From Streptococcus oralis (GTDB lineage Bacteria > Bacillota > Bacilli > Lactobacillales > Streptococcaceae), in assembly GCA_905370255.1 (NCBI GenBank), contig CAJPKC010000003.1, forward strand, positions 25,805 through 89,804: DNA of 64,000 bases, in the 5' to 3' direction. Of this stretch, positions 6,156 through 13,829 are shown piece after piece. Each line of letters begins with the position of its first letter. The stretch's first letter is position 1. The notes under the pieces are model-generated. The model made no database searches and was not told the origin of the DNA. It was given only the letters and a program-made list of their open reading frames with translations. A program made the translations under genes and the position numbers.

Positions 6156-7622
6156 TTAGAACGGCAATACGAAGTCAGCATTATCGGCTTCAACACGACG
6201 AGCTCCGTGATAGCCCCAGTCGTATTTGGCGTAGTCGATTTCTTTTTCGTTAATACTATCGAGAAGTTCATAAACGTCATTCATAGTTTCTTGGGACGGT
6301 TTTTGATTGTGCTTCATCTGCACCTGCTTCGCATACAAAACGCCTTCTTTACGGTCATGTTGGAACTCGATCGTAACGCGTTCATCGTTTAGACGTCCGC
6401 GCACAATTATACAGTTGCCTTCATTGACAGAGTCTACGTAAGAGCCAACGCAGTGGTTCATCGCTGCGCCCTCACGAATCAACTCTGTTGCCAACTCAAT
6501 GACTTCGAAACGCTCGTCGTCACGGACAGCATCAACAATAGGTTGGAACACGTCAGCGATTTGCAAGTTATTCTTTTCACCTGAATATTTTTGATGAGCT
6601 TGATAAGCATGGTGATCAACCATGATACGGTCATGCAAGTTGGTGACAGTTGCACGCGTGACAGGATGGATGTCGACGCGACGTCCTAAATCCTTGGACA
6701 TTTTCAGCACGTCCCAAATATCGTAACGTACATCGTTGTCGTTGGCTAGTGCAGGAAACACGAGTTCTGCAAACATCCGCGGATCTGTTGAATAACCAGA
6801 GCCGTTTCGCAAAGCTTGGATGATACGGTCGGTTTGTTCCCAGGTAATGTATGGACGTAGGTTCTTGATAGCATTCAATTGGAACACATTCATCTTGCCA
6901 GCGTTAACATTCAGCGCACAAATCCGTTTCCATTTAGTGGATTTGATTTCCTTCATAGATTTTGCACTAAGCAAATCACGCCATGCTAAGTTGACGTGCA
7001 TTTCACGAGAAACATAACGGTTTATAGACTTCATATCAGCTTCAACTTGTTCAAGTTCGTGCAAGTAGTCGATAACGGCATAATATTTAGCTGACTCCAT
7101 GAGTTGAACGAAGAGCTCCTCGCGTAAGGTCCCCGCGCTCACGAACATATGCTTAGAGCCCGGCTTATGGCTCCATGGTTGATTAACACGTAGAGGAATA
7201 GAACGACGAGATTTACCGCGAGTTTCGCCGACGTAGTTCGTCTTCAGATTCCACGAAATCGAACGGACAAGAGAACGATCAAAGCAATAATTGTTACGGA
7301 AGTCAATCTTCAAACCGTTGACTTCATAGATGTCTTTTGTCAAGGTGTGACGTCCGTCGATGCGATACTCTGCGAAATGGAAGACGTCTTCTTTATTCAT
7401 GTTAACGCCAGTTTTCAAGATTTCGATTACACTTGCGTATTTGCTATATACTGTTTTGACGCTATCAGCGTCTGTGTCGAGCAAAACGAGTGTCGTGTTT
7501 TCATAGGCGCGGAAGAGTTCGATAACGTTTTTACTTTTTTCGAGGTTTTCGAGACAAGACAAATCGGTCCCGAATTCACCACGTTTCGTTTCGAATTGAG
7601 CAATAATTTCTTTAATTTCCAT
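6156..7622 (-). CDS. PcfJ-like protein
   Basis: 488 residues. The C-terminal third has the PcfJ signature: FEVIELATELIREGAAMNHCVGSYVDSV, then IIVRG and VTIEFQHD (residues ~375-430). PcfJ-like proteins occur on conjugative plasmids (pCF10) and phages; their biochemical role is not settled. The first ~350 residues are helical and carry no motif I can name. AAAGGAGAATCAAA precedes ATG at 7622. It is monocistronic between a leader hairpin (7665-7682) and its own terminator. Confidence 0.75.
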   Translation of the reverse strand: MEIKEIIAQFETKRGEFGTDLSCLENLEKSKNVIELFRAYENTTLVLLDTDADSVKTVYSKYASVIEILKTGVNMNKEDVFHFAEYRIDGRHTLTKDIYEVNGLKIDFRNNYCFDRSLVRSISWNLKTNYVGETRGKSRRSIPLRVNQPWSHKPGSKHMFVSAGTLREELFVQLMESAKYYAVIDYLHELEQVEADMKSINRYVSREMHVNLAWRDLLSAKSMKEIKSTKWKRICALNVNAGKMNVFQLNAIKNLRPYITWEQTDRIIQALRNGSGYSTDPRMFAELVFPALANDNDVRYDIWDVLKMSKDLGRRVDIHPVTRATVTNLHDRIMVDHHAYQAHQKYSGEKNNLQIADVFQPIVDAVRDDERFEVIELATELIREGAAMNHCVGSYVDSVNEGNCIIVRGRLNDERVTIEFQHDRKEGVLYAKQVQMKHNQKPSQETMNDVYELLDSINEKEIDYAKYDWGYHGARRVEADNADFVLPF

Positions 7623-7664
7623 TTTGATTCTCCTTTAATAAATATGTTTTCGCTTCAGAAAACG

Positions 7665-7732
7665 GATGCGTGAAGACGCATCGTAAAAGTAGAATAAAAA
7701 AAAAGACAACTCATTCGAGTTGTCTTAGTAAC
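7665..7732 (-). promoter_or_regulatory. Inter-cassette terminator and leader hairpin
   Basis: Minus-strand terminator AAGACAACTC-GAAT-GAGTTGTCTT followed by nine T (about 7698-7730), then hairpin GATGCGT-CTTC-ACGCATC (7665-7682) ahead of the PcfJ-like gene. Confidence 0.65.
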
Positions 7733-8129
7733 GATAGTAGCGGTTATATTCATCCGATTTATAGTAATCGCGTTTACCGTTGGCTTTTGGATTACGTGGT
7801 GTCGGTCTAGCGAATTCGATACCGTGAACATCATCGATTTCCCAGGGACGGTCTGTATCGATTTTGACAATTTCAAGCGATTGCGGATTACCGTTTGTGT
7901 CGAGATAGTAGTAACATCCAGCATCTTTTGTGAAATTACGATCACGCCAGTTTTGCTGAATATCTTCAAGACCTCGGATTGCGATGTCACGTTCGCGATG
8001 ATGACTTAGAATATAGTCTGCGATCGCGATTCGTCCATTTGTCGATTTTGCTTCGTCGAGCGTTCCGGAGAAGATATCTGGGACGATGAATTCACCGAAG
8101 TTTGGGGATAGTGCAATTTTAATGATCAT
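7725..8129 (-). CDS. Hypothetical protein, paralogue of 4890-5276
   Basis: 134 residues, ATG at 8129 behind GAAAGGAGCACTATAACA. Shares the IDTDxPWxIxxxxGxEF core with its paralogue. Tyrosine-rich basic tail (KRDYYKSDEYNRYYRY). Downstream partner of the RNase H gene in one operon. Function unknown. Confidence 0.6.
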   Translation of the reverse strand: MIIKIALSPNFGEFIVPDIFSGTLDEAKSTNGRIAIADYILSHHRERDIAIRGLEDIQQNWRDRNFTKDAGCYYYLDTNGNPQSLEIVKIDTDRPWEIDDVHGIEFARPTPRNPKANGKRDYYKSDEYNRYYRY

Positions 8130-8155
8130 TGTTATAGTGCTCCTTTCGAATCATC

Positions 8156-8878
8156 TTAAGCGGTTACTCCACAAGCCTCTTTAGCGAGTTTATCCACAAG
8201 CTCATTGCATAGATATCCTTTATGACCACGCACCCAGATATAATCGATGCGCTTAATCCCGTGAGACGCAGCGTAGGCGAGTGCTCTGTCATGTAGTTCT
8301 GCGATAGGAGATCCTAGTCGATTTCCCCAGCAGGCTTTATCACGGACGATGACAGATTTTGGCGCAGTCCAACGGAAGAGTCCCTCGTAATCGACAATGA
8401 CTGTGATTTCTGATAAGCCCCGTTTGACCGACTCAGCTATCGCGTGACTAAACGCAACAACCTCACCAGCAACATTGTTGGCTTTTGCGTATTCGGATTT
8501 GTCACCGTGCATGCGGTACGTGTCACTGACGGCGTTGTCGCGGTCGAAGAATGCGATACCGCTGCCGTATACACGAGTTTCTGTGTTGTAGCTTCCGTCC
8601 ACTGAGACACGGGTGGGAGCCTTCGTGCGGATGGTGAGTGGATCGACGCTACTGTCGACAACATAGATATCGCCCTGTATCAGGTACATGTCATTTTTAT
8701 AAGGGATGCAAGGTACAGCAACGTCAAGGTTGTTTTCTGTATCGTTGTTCAACCAAGCACGCGCGTCAGCTTCAGACTTGAAGCTTTTGTACTGTGCGCC
8801 CTTAACGCCTTTGACAAGAGACTCGCACACGGACCAGTCGGTAGTGATAGTATCAGGTTTGATCGCATAGTATTTCAT
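8156..8878 (-). CDS. rnhA: Ribonuclease HI with N-terminal viroplasmin-like domain
   Basis: 240 residues. Residues ~1-50 (KYYAIKPDTITTDWSVCESL, YKSFKSEADARAWL) match the RNase H1 N-terminal hybrid-binding domain. The catalytic domain shows the carboxylates expected: Asp in VDGSY (~93), Glu in GEVVAFSHA (~137), Asp in IVDYEGL (~163) and Asp in CNELVDKLA (~231), with the HKGYLCNE loop before the last. It should cleave RNA in RNA-DNA hybrids, for example primers or R-loops during element replication. A TATAAT-type -10 lies at about 8903-8908 upstream. ATG at 8878 follows TAAAGGAGTTACTTAAA. Confidence 0.9.
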   Translation of the reverse strand: MKYYAIKPDTITTDWSVCESLVKGVKGAQYKSFKSEADARAWLNNDTENNLDVAVPCIPYKNDMYLIQGDIYVVDSSVDPLTIRTKAPTRVSVDGSYNTETRVYGSGIAFFDRDNAVSDTYRMHGDKSEYAKANNVAGEVVAFSHAIAESVKRGLSEITVIVDYEGLFRWTAPKSVIVRDKACWGNRLGSPIAELHDRALAYAASHGIKRIDYIWVRGHKGYLCNELVDKLAKEACGVTA

Positions 8879-8899
8879 TTTAAGTAACTCCTTTATGTT

Positions 8900-8940
8900 G
8901 TATTATATCGTAATTCAGTACGGACATGCGGAGGCATGTC
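8900..8940 (-). promoter_or_regulatory. rnhA promoter with upstream inverted repeat
   Basis: Minus-strand GATATAAT lies about 30 bp before the rnhA start. The inverted repeat GACATGC-CTCC-GCATGTC (8923-8940) ends about 16 bp upstream of it, where the -35 box should be. Confidence 0.55.
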
Positions 8941-8977
8941 TTTCGATATGGTGCGTTCGTAAAGGATGCTCGTAAAA

Positions 8978-9005
8978 GAAGAACCGATGCGGATGCATCG
9001 GTTAC
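8978..9005 (-). terminator. Terminator after the 9015-9152 gene
   Basis: Minus-strand stem AACCGATGC/GCATCGGTT followed by CTTCTTTT. Confidence 0.75.
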
Positions 9006-9014
9006 GAGGGTTCG

Positions 9015-9152
9015 CTAACGAGATAGTCGACGTACCCACTTCACGGTGATTACGTCGCTGTATGTCGCGTAAGCTATTGCATAGGCTTCGTGTAGGTTGT
9101 TCGCTACGACGGATGCTGTACCGTCTGGTATAGTGATAAAGTAAAGATGCAT
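9015..9152 (-). CDS. Small hypothetical protein (45 aa)
   Basis: A short frame beginning MHLYFITIPDGTASVVANNL and ending VKWVRRLSR, with an AAGGAGCCTTCAAA ribosome binding site. It lies 16 bp after the stop of the gene at 9169. The good RBS and operonic spacing support it as a real gene. The pattern suggests a small alpha/beta protein. Not recognised. Confidence 0.6.
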   Translation of the reverse strand: MHLYFITIPDGTASVVANNLHEAYAIAYATYSDVITVKWVRRLSR

Positions 9153-9168
9153 TTTGAAGGCTCCTTTC

Positions 9169-9450
9169 TTAGAACGGCAAGGCTGGCAAGTAGAATGTGT
9201 TCGTTGCTGACGGATGGAAGACTTGCATGGAAGCTAGTTCTAGGATTTCTTCTTCAGTCATTGTGACAAGATCTTGGAATGGTACTTCAACGCGTTCGTT
9301 ACCGCTAACGACGCTAGGTACTGTACGGATGCCACTTACAAAAAACGTATGATGACTCGTACGAGTGACTTCTGCGATGTTGCCCGGTGTGAAGTACTCG
9401 GTTTCGATGGTCTGTCCGATGCCGAGTTCGGTGATCAATTTAGTAGTCAT
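9169..9450 (-). CDS. Hypothetical protein
   Basis: 93 residues; ATG at 9450 directly abuts the stop of the gene at 9452-9604. Mostly beta-like (IGQTIETEYFTPGNIAEVTR). No family recognised. Confidence 0.6.
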   Translation of the reverse strand: MTTKLITELGIGQTIETEYFTPGNIAEVTRTSHHTFFVSGIRTVPSVVSGNERVEVPFQDLVTMTEEEILELASMQVFHPSATNTFYLPALPF

Positions 9451-9451
9451 G

Positions 9452-9604
9452 TTAGTATCCTTTCTTATGTTTGTCGTGACGGCGATATGCTTTGCCGTTT
9501 TTTGTTTTCGATGCTCCTGTACGAGCCATTTGTAGATGCGCTTGCAGTTCCTCAGGCGTCATCTTAGACTGATAATGTTGCTTAGGTTTAATAACGATTT
9601 TCAT
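9452..9604 (-). CDS. Small basic protein (50 aa)
   Basis: Starts MKIVIKPKQHYQSKMTPEEL and ends AYRRHDKHKKGY. RBS AAAAGGAGAATCAT. The basic Lys/Arg/His tail is typical of small phage or plasmid nucleic-acid-binding proteins, but that is only a guess. Its stop and the next start are 1 bp apart, so translation is coupled. Confidence 0.65.
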   Translation of the reverse strand: MKIVIKPKQHYQSKMTPEELQAHLQMARTGASKTKNGKAYRRHDKHKKGY

Positions 9605-9646
9605 ATGATTCTCCTTTTGAGTGTTATTTTATCGAATTTTATAACG

Positions 9647-9726
9647 GATGCGCGAAGGCGCATCGCGAAAGTTGTTCGTTTATGTTGATTCGCAAAAAAA
9701 AGAACCGATGCAGATGCATCGGTTAC
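9647..9726 (-). promoter_or_regulatory. Inter-cassette terminator and leader hairpin
   Basis: Terminator AACCGATGC-ATCT-GCATCGGTT with eight T on the minus strand (about 9700-9726), then GATGCGC-CTTC-GCGCATC (9647-9664) and a TATAAAAT-like -10 near 9636-9643. Confidence 0.65.
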
Positions 9727-9733
9727 GAGAGTT

Positions 9734-10087
9734 TTATTCAGTGTCTTCGCATTTGGAAAAAGCTAAGAATTCACCGCCAGAAATTTCAATACGGATATTA
9801 TTGAGTGGTTTTTGATTACGTTGATCTACGAGGATGATAATACTGTTGTCTTCATAGAAATAGTATCCATATTTGCTAATGTGTTGATCGATAACGTATT
9901 TTAGTCCATCGAGAGTTTTTTCACGATTATCGATTGAAATGTCCTGGTTAGCGCAGAGATCTTCGAGATCTTTTGTGGTTGCATATGAAAGACATTTCTT
10001 AAGAGCATCTTCAAAATTGAGATTTGTTAGAAGATCAATAGGAATGTTGTTACCATCAGTAACGGCTACGTGATAAATTCGAGACAT
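9734..10087 (-). CDS. Hypothetical protein
   Basis: 117 residues, ATG at 10087 behind AAAAAGGAGCTAACAA. Contains SRIYHVAVTDGNNIPI and a C-terminal sheet IRIEISGGEFLAF. Single-gene cassette. Not recognised. Confidence 0.55.
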   Translation of the reverse strand: MSRIYHVAVTDGNNIPIDLLTNLNFEDALKKCLSYATTKDLEDLCANQDISIDNREKTLDGLKYVIDQHISKYGYYFYEDNSIIILVDQRNQKPLNNIRIEISGGEFLAFSKCEDTE

Positions 10088-10141
10088 TTGTTAGCTCCTT
10101 TTTGTTCTAGTTATGTTATTTTATTTTTAAATTAAAACGCG

Positions 10142-10160
10142 AAGAGCGCTGGGCGCTCTT
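10142..10160 (-). promoter_or_regulatory. Leader hairpin
   Basis: Stem AAGAGCGC/GCGCTCTT upstream of the 10087 gene, placed like the other cassette hairpins. Confidence 0.45.
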
Positions 10161-10198
10161 AAACGATAATCTTAAACCAAACCTTATAAATAAAACCA

Positions 10199-10480
10199 CC
10201 CTCTAACTTTTCTCCACTCTCTAACTGTTCTGAGTCGGGTTCGGGGCGCAGCCCCGCTTTAAAGAGGTGCGGACGTAGTCCGCCCTCAACCGTCCTCGGT
10301 TGCGTTTGAGCGTACGGTAACGTCTATCGTGTTCGTATACGCCCGTAAAAGAGCTTCTGAGGGCTCATAGATGGTTCGGAATATAAATAGATGTCCGATA
10401 AAAAAAAACGCCTCAGAGGACGTTTAAATGGCTTATATGATATCTATAGGAAAACATCGTACGGCGATAATCAACAGACA
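10199..10480. repeat. Structured repeat A, copy 1
   Basis: First of four ~300-bp noncoding copies (13555, 16965, 25150). Landmarks in order: CTAACTGTTCT, GGGGCgcaGCCCC hairpin, GCGGACgtaGTCCGC hairpin, AACCGtcctCGGTT hairpin, ACGTCTATCGTG, TATACGCYCGTAAAAGAG, CGAATATAAATAGATG, and a final AACGCC/GGCGTT-type hairpin. The stems are retained while surrounding bases drift. It sits immediately after the stop of primase 1 on the minus strand. Which strand is transcribed cannot be told from the sequence. Confidence 0.7.
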
Positions 10481-10488
10481 ACTGTTGA

Positions 10489-12147
10489 CTATTTTCGACG
10501 GACGAATCCGCGAATAGTTTTAGGTCTTGTGAAGGCGCGTTTGATTCGTGCGTCGGATCCCTTATAAGATGGATCCATGTAATCGGTGAGATTGTATTCC
10601 GTGATTAGTGGCTCGTCAGCATCCATACGTTGTCCGACGGTGATTTTATCGCCTTGAGCCAGACGGATGTTCCATTCGTTTGTGTCGTTGAAGAAATCGG
10701 TTGCGTATTCGATGAAGACTGATTTCTTGACAGGTTTTCCGTTTGCGTTATCTTTTGACATCCACGATTTATAGAGTTCGTATAAGAATTTCGGTGGAAG
10801 TGCGTCCCATTTGAATTGAGGAAGAAATTCGTCTAGGAATTCGATGACAGTGTTGTTTTCGAGTTTTGTTTTATACAGTGCTTCGTCGTTTTCTTTCGTT
10901 ACGATGAATTCGGTAACGACTGGTGATTCAAGTGCTCGTTTTAAAATGTATTCTTTGACGTCGGTTCTGTCCATGTAATCGTGTTTGATGTATGGTCTTT
11001 CGCACCCAGTAAATGTATGGGTGAATGGTACGATTAATAGACGTCGATAAATTGAGTTTGATTTGTCTCGTGTAAGTAACGTTCCATTGAGCATTTGGAT
11101 GTTTAACATACGGACTTGCATCGGATAGGCGTCTTTTCCTTTTGCTTCAATCTGGATGTCGTCCCCCGTGATAGCTGCTTTAAATTCGTCAGTCCCATCA
11201 ATATACGCACCAACTGGATTTTCGTCTGCAATATTGACGATTTTTCCAAGCAATTGCTGCGTTCTAAATCGTACGCCAAAGTTTTTAATATTGACAGACG
11301 AATACAGACCGTCTCCAATGATGTTTTTAAGAACTTGTCCGAGTGTTCCTTTACCGTTGTTACCTTGACGCGAATAAAAGATTACGCATTTGTTGTAGAC
11401 GCGCCCGGGGTTCAATGCGGCGGTGATAATTTGCCACATTTGAGTGAGACGATCGGGATCGTGATCGACGAGTTCATCGAGCCACATATCAAAAGACCAA
11501 CTCAACCCGTCAGGCATAGTAATTGTTGGACTACTTGCATTTGAGTTGTAATTAGTTTGGATTTTCGCGAGACGATATTCATTTTGTGTGAACTGCTCTA
11601 ATTGTTGAGTTTCTTTATTAAAGATTCCGTTCTTGACAAAGATTCGATTAGCATCGGAGGTTTCGTTAACATTAGGTATGGTTTGAATCATTGTTTCGTA
11701 AATACGACGATGGAATTTTACATCTTCGTCCTCTGCAGCCGCAAAGATGATATCCATCATAAGGTCTTGTGCTGGTACATATAAACCATACGTCGGTGAT
11801 GTTTCGTCGAAGTCATAAATATGTACAATTGGGTCTTTTCTATTTGTAGGATTCCCGTATTTCGATGCTGGTGTGATCGAAGCTAGAGGTACGATGTTCA
11901 ACAATAGATGTACATACTCACTTACAGTGATTTTGATGTTTTTAGGTTCACGCCCTCCGTTTTCGATTAATGCTCGAGCGTAACATTCTTGATAATAGTC
12001 AGTTACTAGTTCGCAAACATGTTCACGCAAGTCAGTCATTGTTTTTAACGGTACGTTCGTACGAGCGGTCATGAAATCGATCACATTAATAATGCGAGGG
12101 TTCTTTTTAGCGATAGCTTTTTTGTTAAACAATTGAGTTTTAAACAT
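10489..12147 (-). CDS. Primase-helicase 1 (D5/P4-type SF3 replication protein)
   Basis: 552 residues. The SF3 helicase core is plain: Walker A SRQGNNGKGTLGQ (~259-266), Walker B region IVNIADENP (~305), then GDDIQIEAKGKDAYPMQV and the arginine-finger region SIYRRLLIVPF. The N-terminal ~200 residues are divergent; no intact primase catalytic motif could be confirmed. It should act as replication initiator/helicase at the adjacent iteron region. ATG at 12147 is chosen because GATTGG upstream and the N-terminus match primase 3. About 75% of the core matches primase 3 and much less matches primase 2, so 1 and 3 are a recent pair. Confidence 0.85.
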   Translation of the reverse strand: MFKTQLFNKKAIAKKNPRIINVIDFMTARTNVPLKTMTDLREHVCELVTDYYQECYARALIENGGREPKNIKITVSEYVHLLLNIVPLASITPASKYGNPTNRKDPIVHIYDFDETSPTYGLYVPAQDLMMDIIFAAAEDEDVKFHRRIYETMIQTIPNVNETSDANRIFVKNGIFNKETQQLEQFTQNEYRLAKIQTNYNSNASSPTITMPDGLSWSFDMWLDELVDHDPDRLTQMWQIITAALNPGRVYNKCVIFYSRQGNNGKGTLGQVLKNIIGDGLYSSVNIKNFGVRFRTQQLLGKIVNIADENPVGAYIDGTDEFKAAITGDDIQIEAKGKDAYPMQVRMLNIQMLNGTLLTRDKSNSIYRRLLIVPFTHTFTGCERPYIKHDYMDRTDVKEYILKRALESPVVTEFIVTKENDEALYKTKLENNTVIEFLDEFLPQFKWDALPPKFLYELYKSWMSKDNANGKPVKKSVFIEYATDFFNDTNEWNIRLAQGDKITVGQRMDADEPLITEYNLTDYMDPSYKGSDARIKRAFTRPKTIRGFVRRK

Positions 12148-12185
12148 AGTTTTATCCAATCTATAAAATAAATTACGCAAAACTA

Positions 12186-12275
12186 TTGACTCAAATTTAA
12201 AATTGTGTTATCATTATACAAAAGTGATATAAATTAAAGTCTCTAGCGCAATCCGGCAAGATTGCGTTTTTTTTT
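12186..12275 (+). ncRNA. Candidate countertranscribed RNA upstream of primase 1
   Basis: A plus-strand promoter (TTGACT 12186-12191, 17 bp, TATCAT 12209-12214) faces away from primase 1. About 25-50 bp on lies a perfect terminator: CGCAATC/GATTGCG (12247-12266) plus nine T. The product would be a ~50-nt RNA antisense to the primase leader, the layout of plasmid copy-number antisense RNAs. The same promoter-terminator unit is found at primase 3 with the terminator stem conserved. Confidence 0.65.
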
Positions 12276-12289
12276 GCGTTGAAATTATT

Positions 12290-13070
12290 ATAGCATATTG
12301 TTTCAAAAACGTCAATTCGAAAATGGTCTCGAATTCGATAAAACTATATCAAATTATATAACTGTTGTATAATGTGTTTTAGGATCAACTTGAAAAAAGA
12401 GATATATCCCTTTTTGTGAGAAAAAAAAGGGATAATTTTAGAAATTCAATATGCGCGTGAATACGTTGATACGCTTGCTGTTTCAGGTACACGCCGATTT
12501 CGCCGTTCCCTTTTTCATTTTAAAAAAGGGATAGCTAAAAATAATAATAAACCGCGGTATTACAGTGTTTCTTTTTATAATTATCCCTTTTTTAACAATT
12601 ATTTGATAATTCGCTTCTTATATAAAAAAATAAACTATATTATATTATACGTTTTACTAAATGTGTCCGAGAAAAACATTAAGAAAAAAAAGGGATAAAG
12701 GGATAATTTTTTTAATAATTTCCGAACAATTCAGCGATGACGCTACTTTGTACGTATCTGTTTTTGAGACAGAATTATCCCTTTTTTGGAACTTTTTGAA
12801 ATGATTATTTCTTAATACTTTCTAAAACCATTGATATATAAAGTTTCAATTCGATTTTCAGGTTGTGGTCAATTATCCCTTTTTACTATCCCTTTTATTT
12901 TTCAAAAAAGGGATAATTTATGAATTCCGAACGATTATTGGTTTTATCTCTTAAAACGACGTATATTGTTCGTTTATTTTCAAAATTGATCTGTTGTCTA
13001 AAAGGGCACCTATTTCAAGATTGTTATGTCAAATAATATAGTTTACAAAGTCAAAACCGAAAACGAATTA
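12290..13070. other. Replication origin candidate 1 (GGGATAA iterons)
   Basis: AT-rich noncoding segment with about ten copies, in both orientations, of AAAAAAGGGATAATTT / AATTATCCCTTTTTT (12404, 12421, 12522, 12584, 12685, 12771, 12870, 12903 and others). Conserved single-copy blocks TTTCCGAACAATTCAGCGAT (about 12719) and TGAATTCCGAACGA (about 12919) also occur at origin 3. A very AT-rich tract lies near 12620-12655. Position directly upstream of primase 1 supports an origin. Confidence 0.65.
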
Positions 13071-13079
13071 GTCTCACTT

Positions 13080-13540
13080 TTTCAAAAATAGTGACAAAGA
13101 CGTGAAATCGATTGATATGATTAGCTTTAAGAGGTGTATTGTGTTCAATAAAAATATCACTAAAAAGTGGTGTCAGCGAAAAGTCTTATTTGACACGGGT
13201 TTTCGAACAAAAAATCGGTCTGGCACCAGTCTCGGGGTTGAAAAAACTTATATGAGCTTTTTCGAGACTATCAAATATATCAAATCATATGTTTTAAGAA
13301 GACAAAAATCGAAACCTTCTTTGATAAAACGTTAAAAAGTGGTGCCAAAAACGTGTAATCGATTGATGCTATTAGCTTGAAGAGGTGGCACTACTTTTTT
13401 CTTAAATAGTGCCAATAAAATAGATAAACAATAAATAAAATCAATGGTGATAAGCGTTTCGACGCGTATCTTGAGTGGCACTACTTTCGACAAAATTGGC
13501 ACTAAAATGACAGATCATCATAAAAACAAGTAAGTGCATC
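13080..13540. other. Second iteron array (GTGGTGCCA type), copy 1
   Basis: Repeated AAAAAGTGGTGYCA / TGGCACTACTTT motifs in both orientations. This stretch plus the following repeat A is a diverged copy of 16500-17275: long shared runs include GCGAAAAGTCTTATTTG, ATCGGTCTGGCACCAGT and GGGGTTGAAAAAACTTATAT. No gene here. Confidence 0.6.
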
Positions 13541-13554
13541 GCACGTGACGCTCT

Positions 13555-13828
13555 AAATGGAAACCACAATCTATCTCTCCAAACGAATCTATCTGTTCTG
13601 CACTTTCTAACTGTTCTAAGCCGGGTTCGGGGCGGAGCCCCGTCTTGGAGGGGTGCGGACGTAGTCCGCCTGCAACCGTCCTCGGTTGCGTTTGTGCGTA
13701 GGTGACGTCTATCGTGCGTGTATACGCCCGTAAAAGAGTCTCTGGGGGCGAGAAAACTATTCCGAATATAAATAGATGCCTAATAAAAAAAACGCCTCAG
13801 AGGGCGTTTTAAAATGGCTTATACGATG
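13555..13828. repeat. Structured repeat A, copy 2
   Basis: Same landmarks as copy 1, ending in AAAACGCC-TCAGAG-GGCGTTTT directly after the primase 2 stop codon. This final stem covaries with the AACGTC/GACGTT form of copy 4. Confidence 0.7.
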
Positions 13829-13829
13829 G

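Noticed and set aside
13102..13335. 77-codon plus-strand frame between origins
   Set aside because: Lies in the iteron array with no RBS and no coding pattern.
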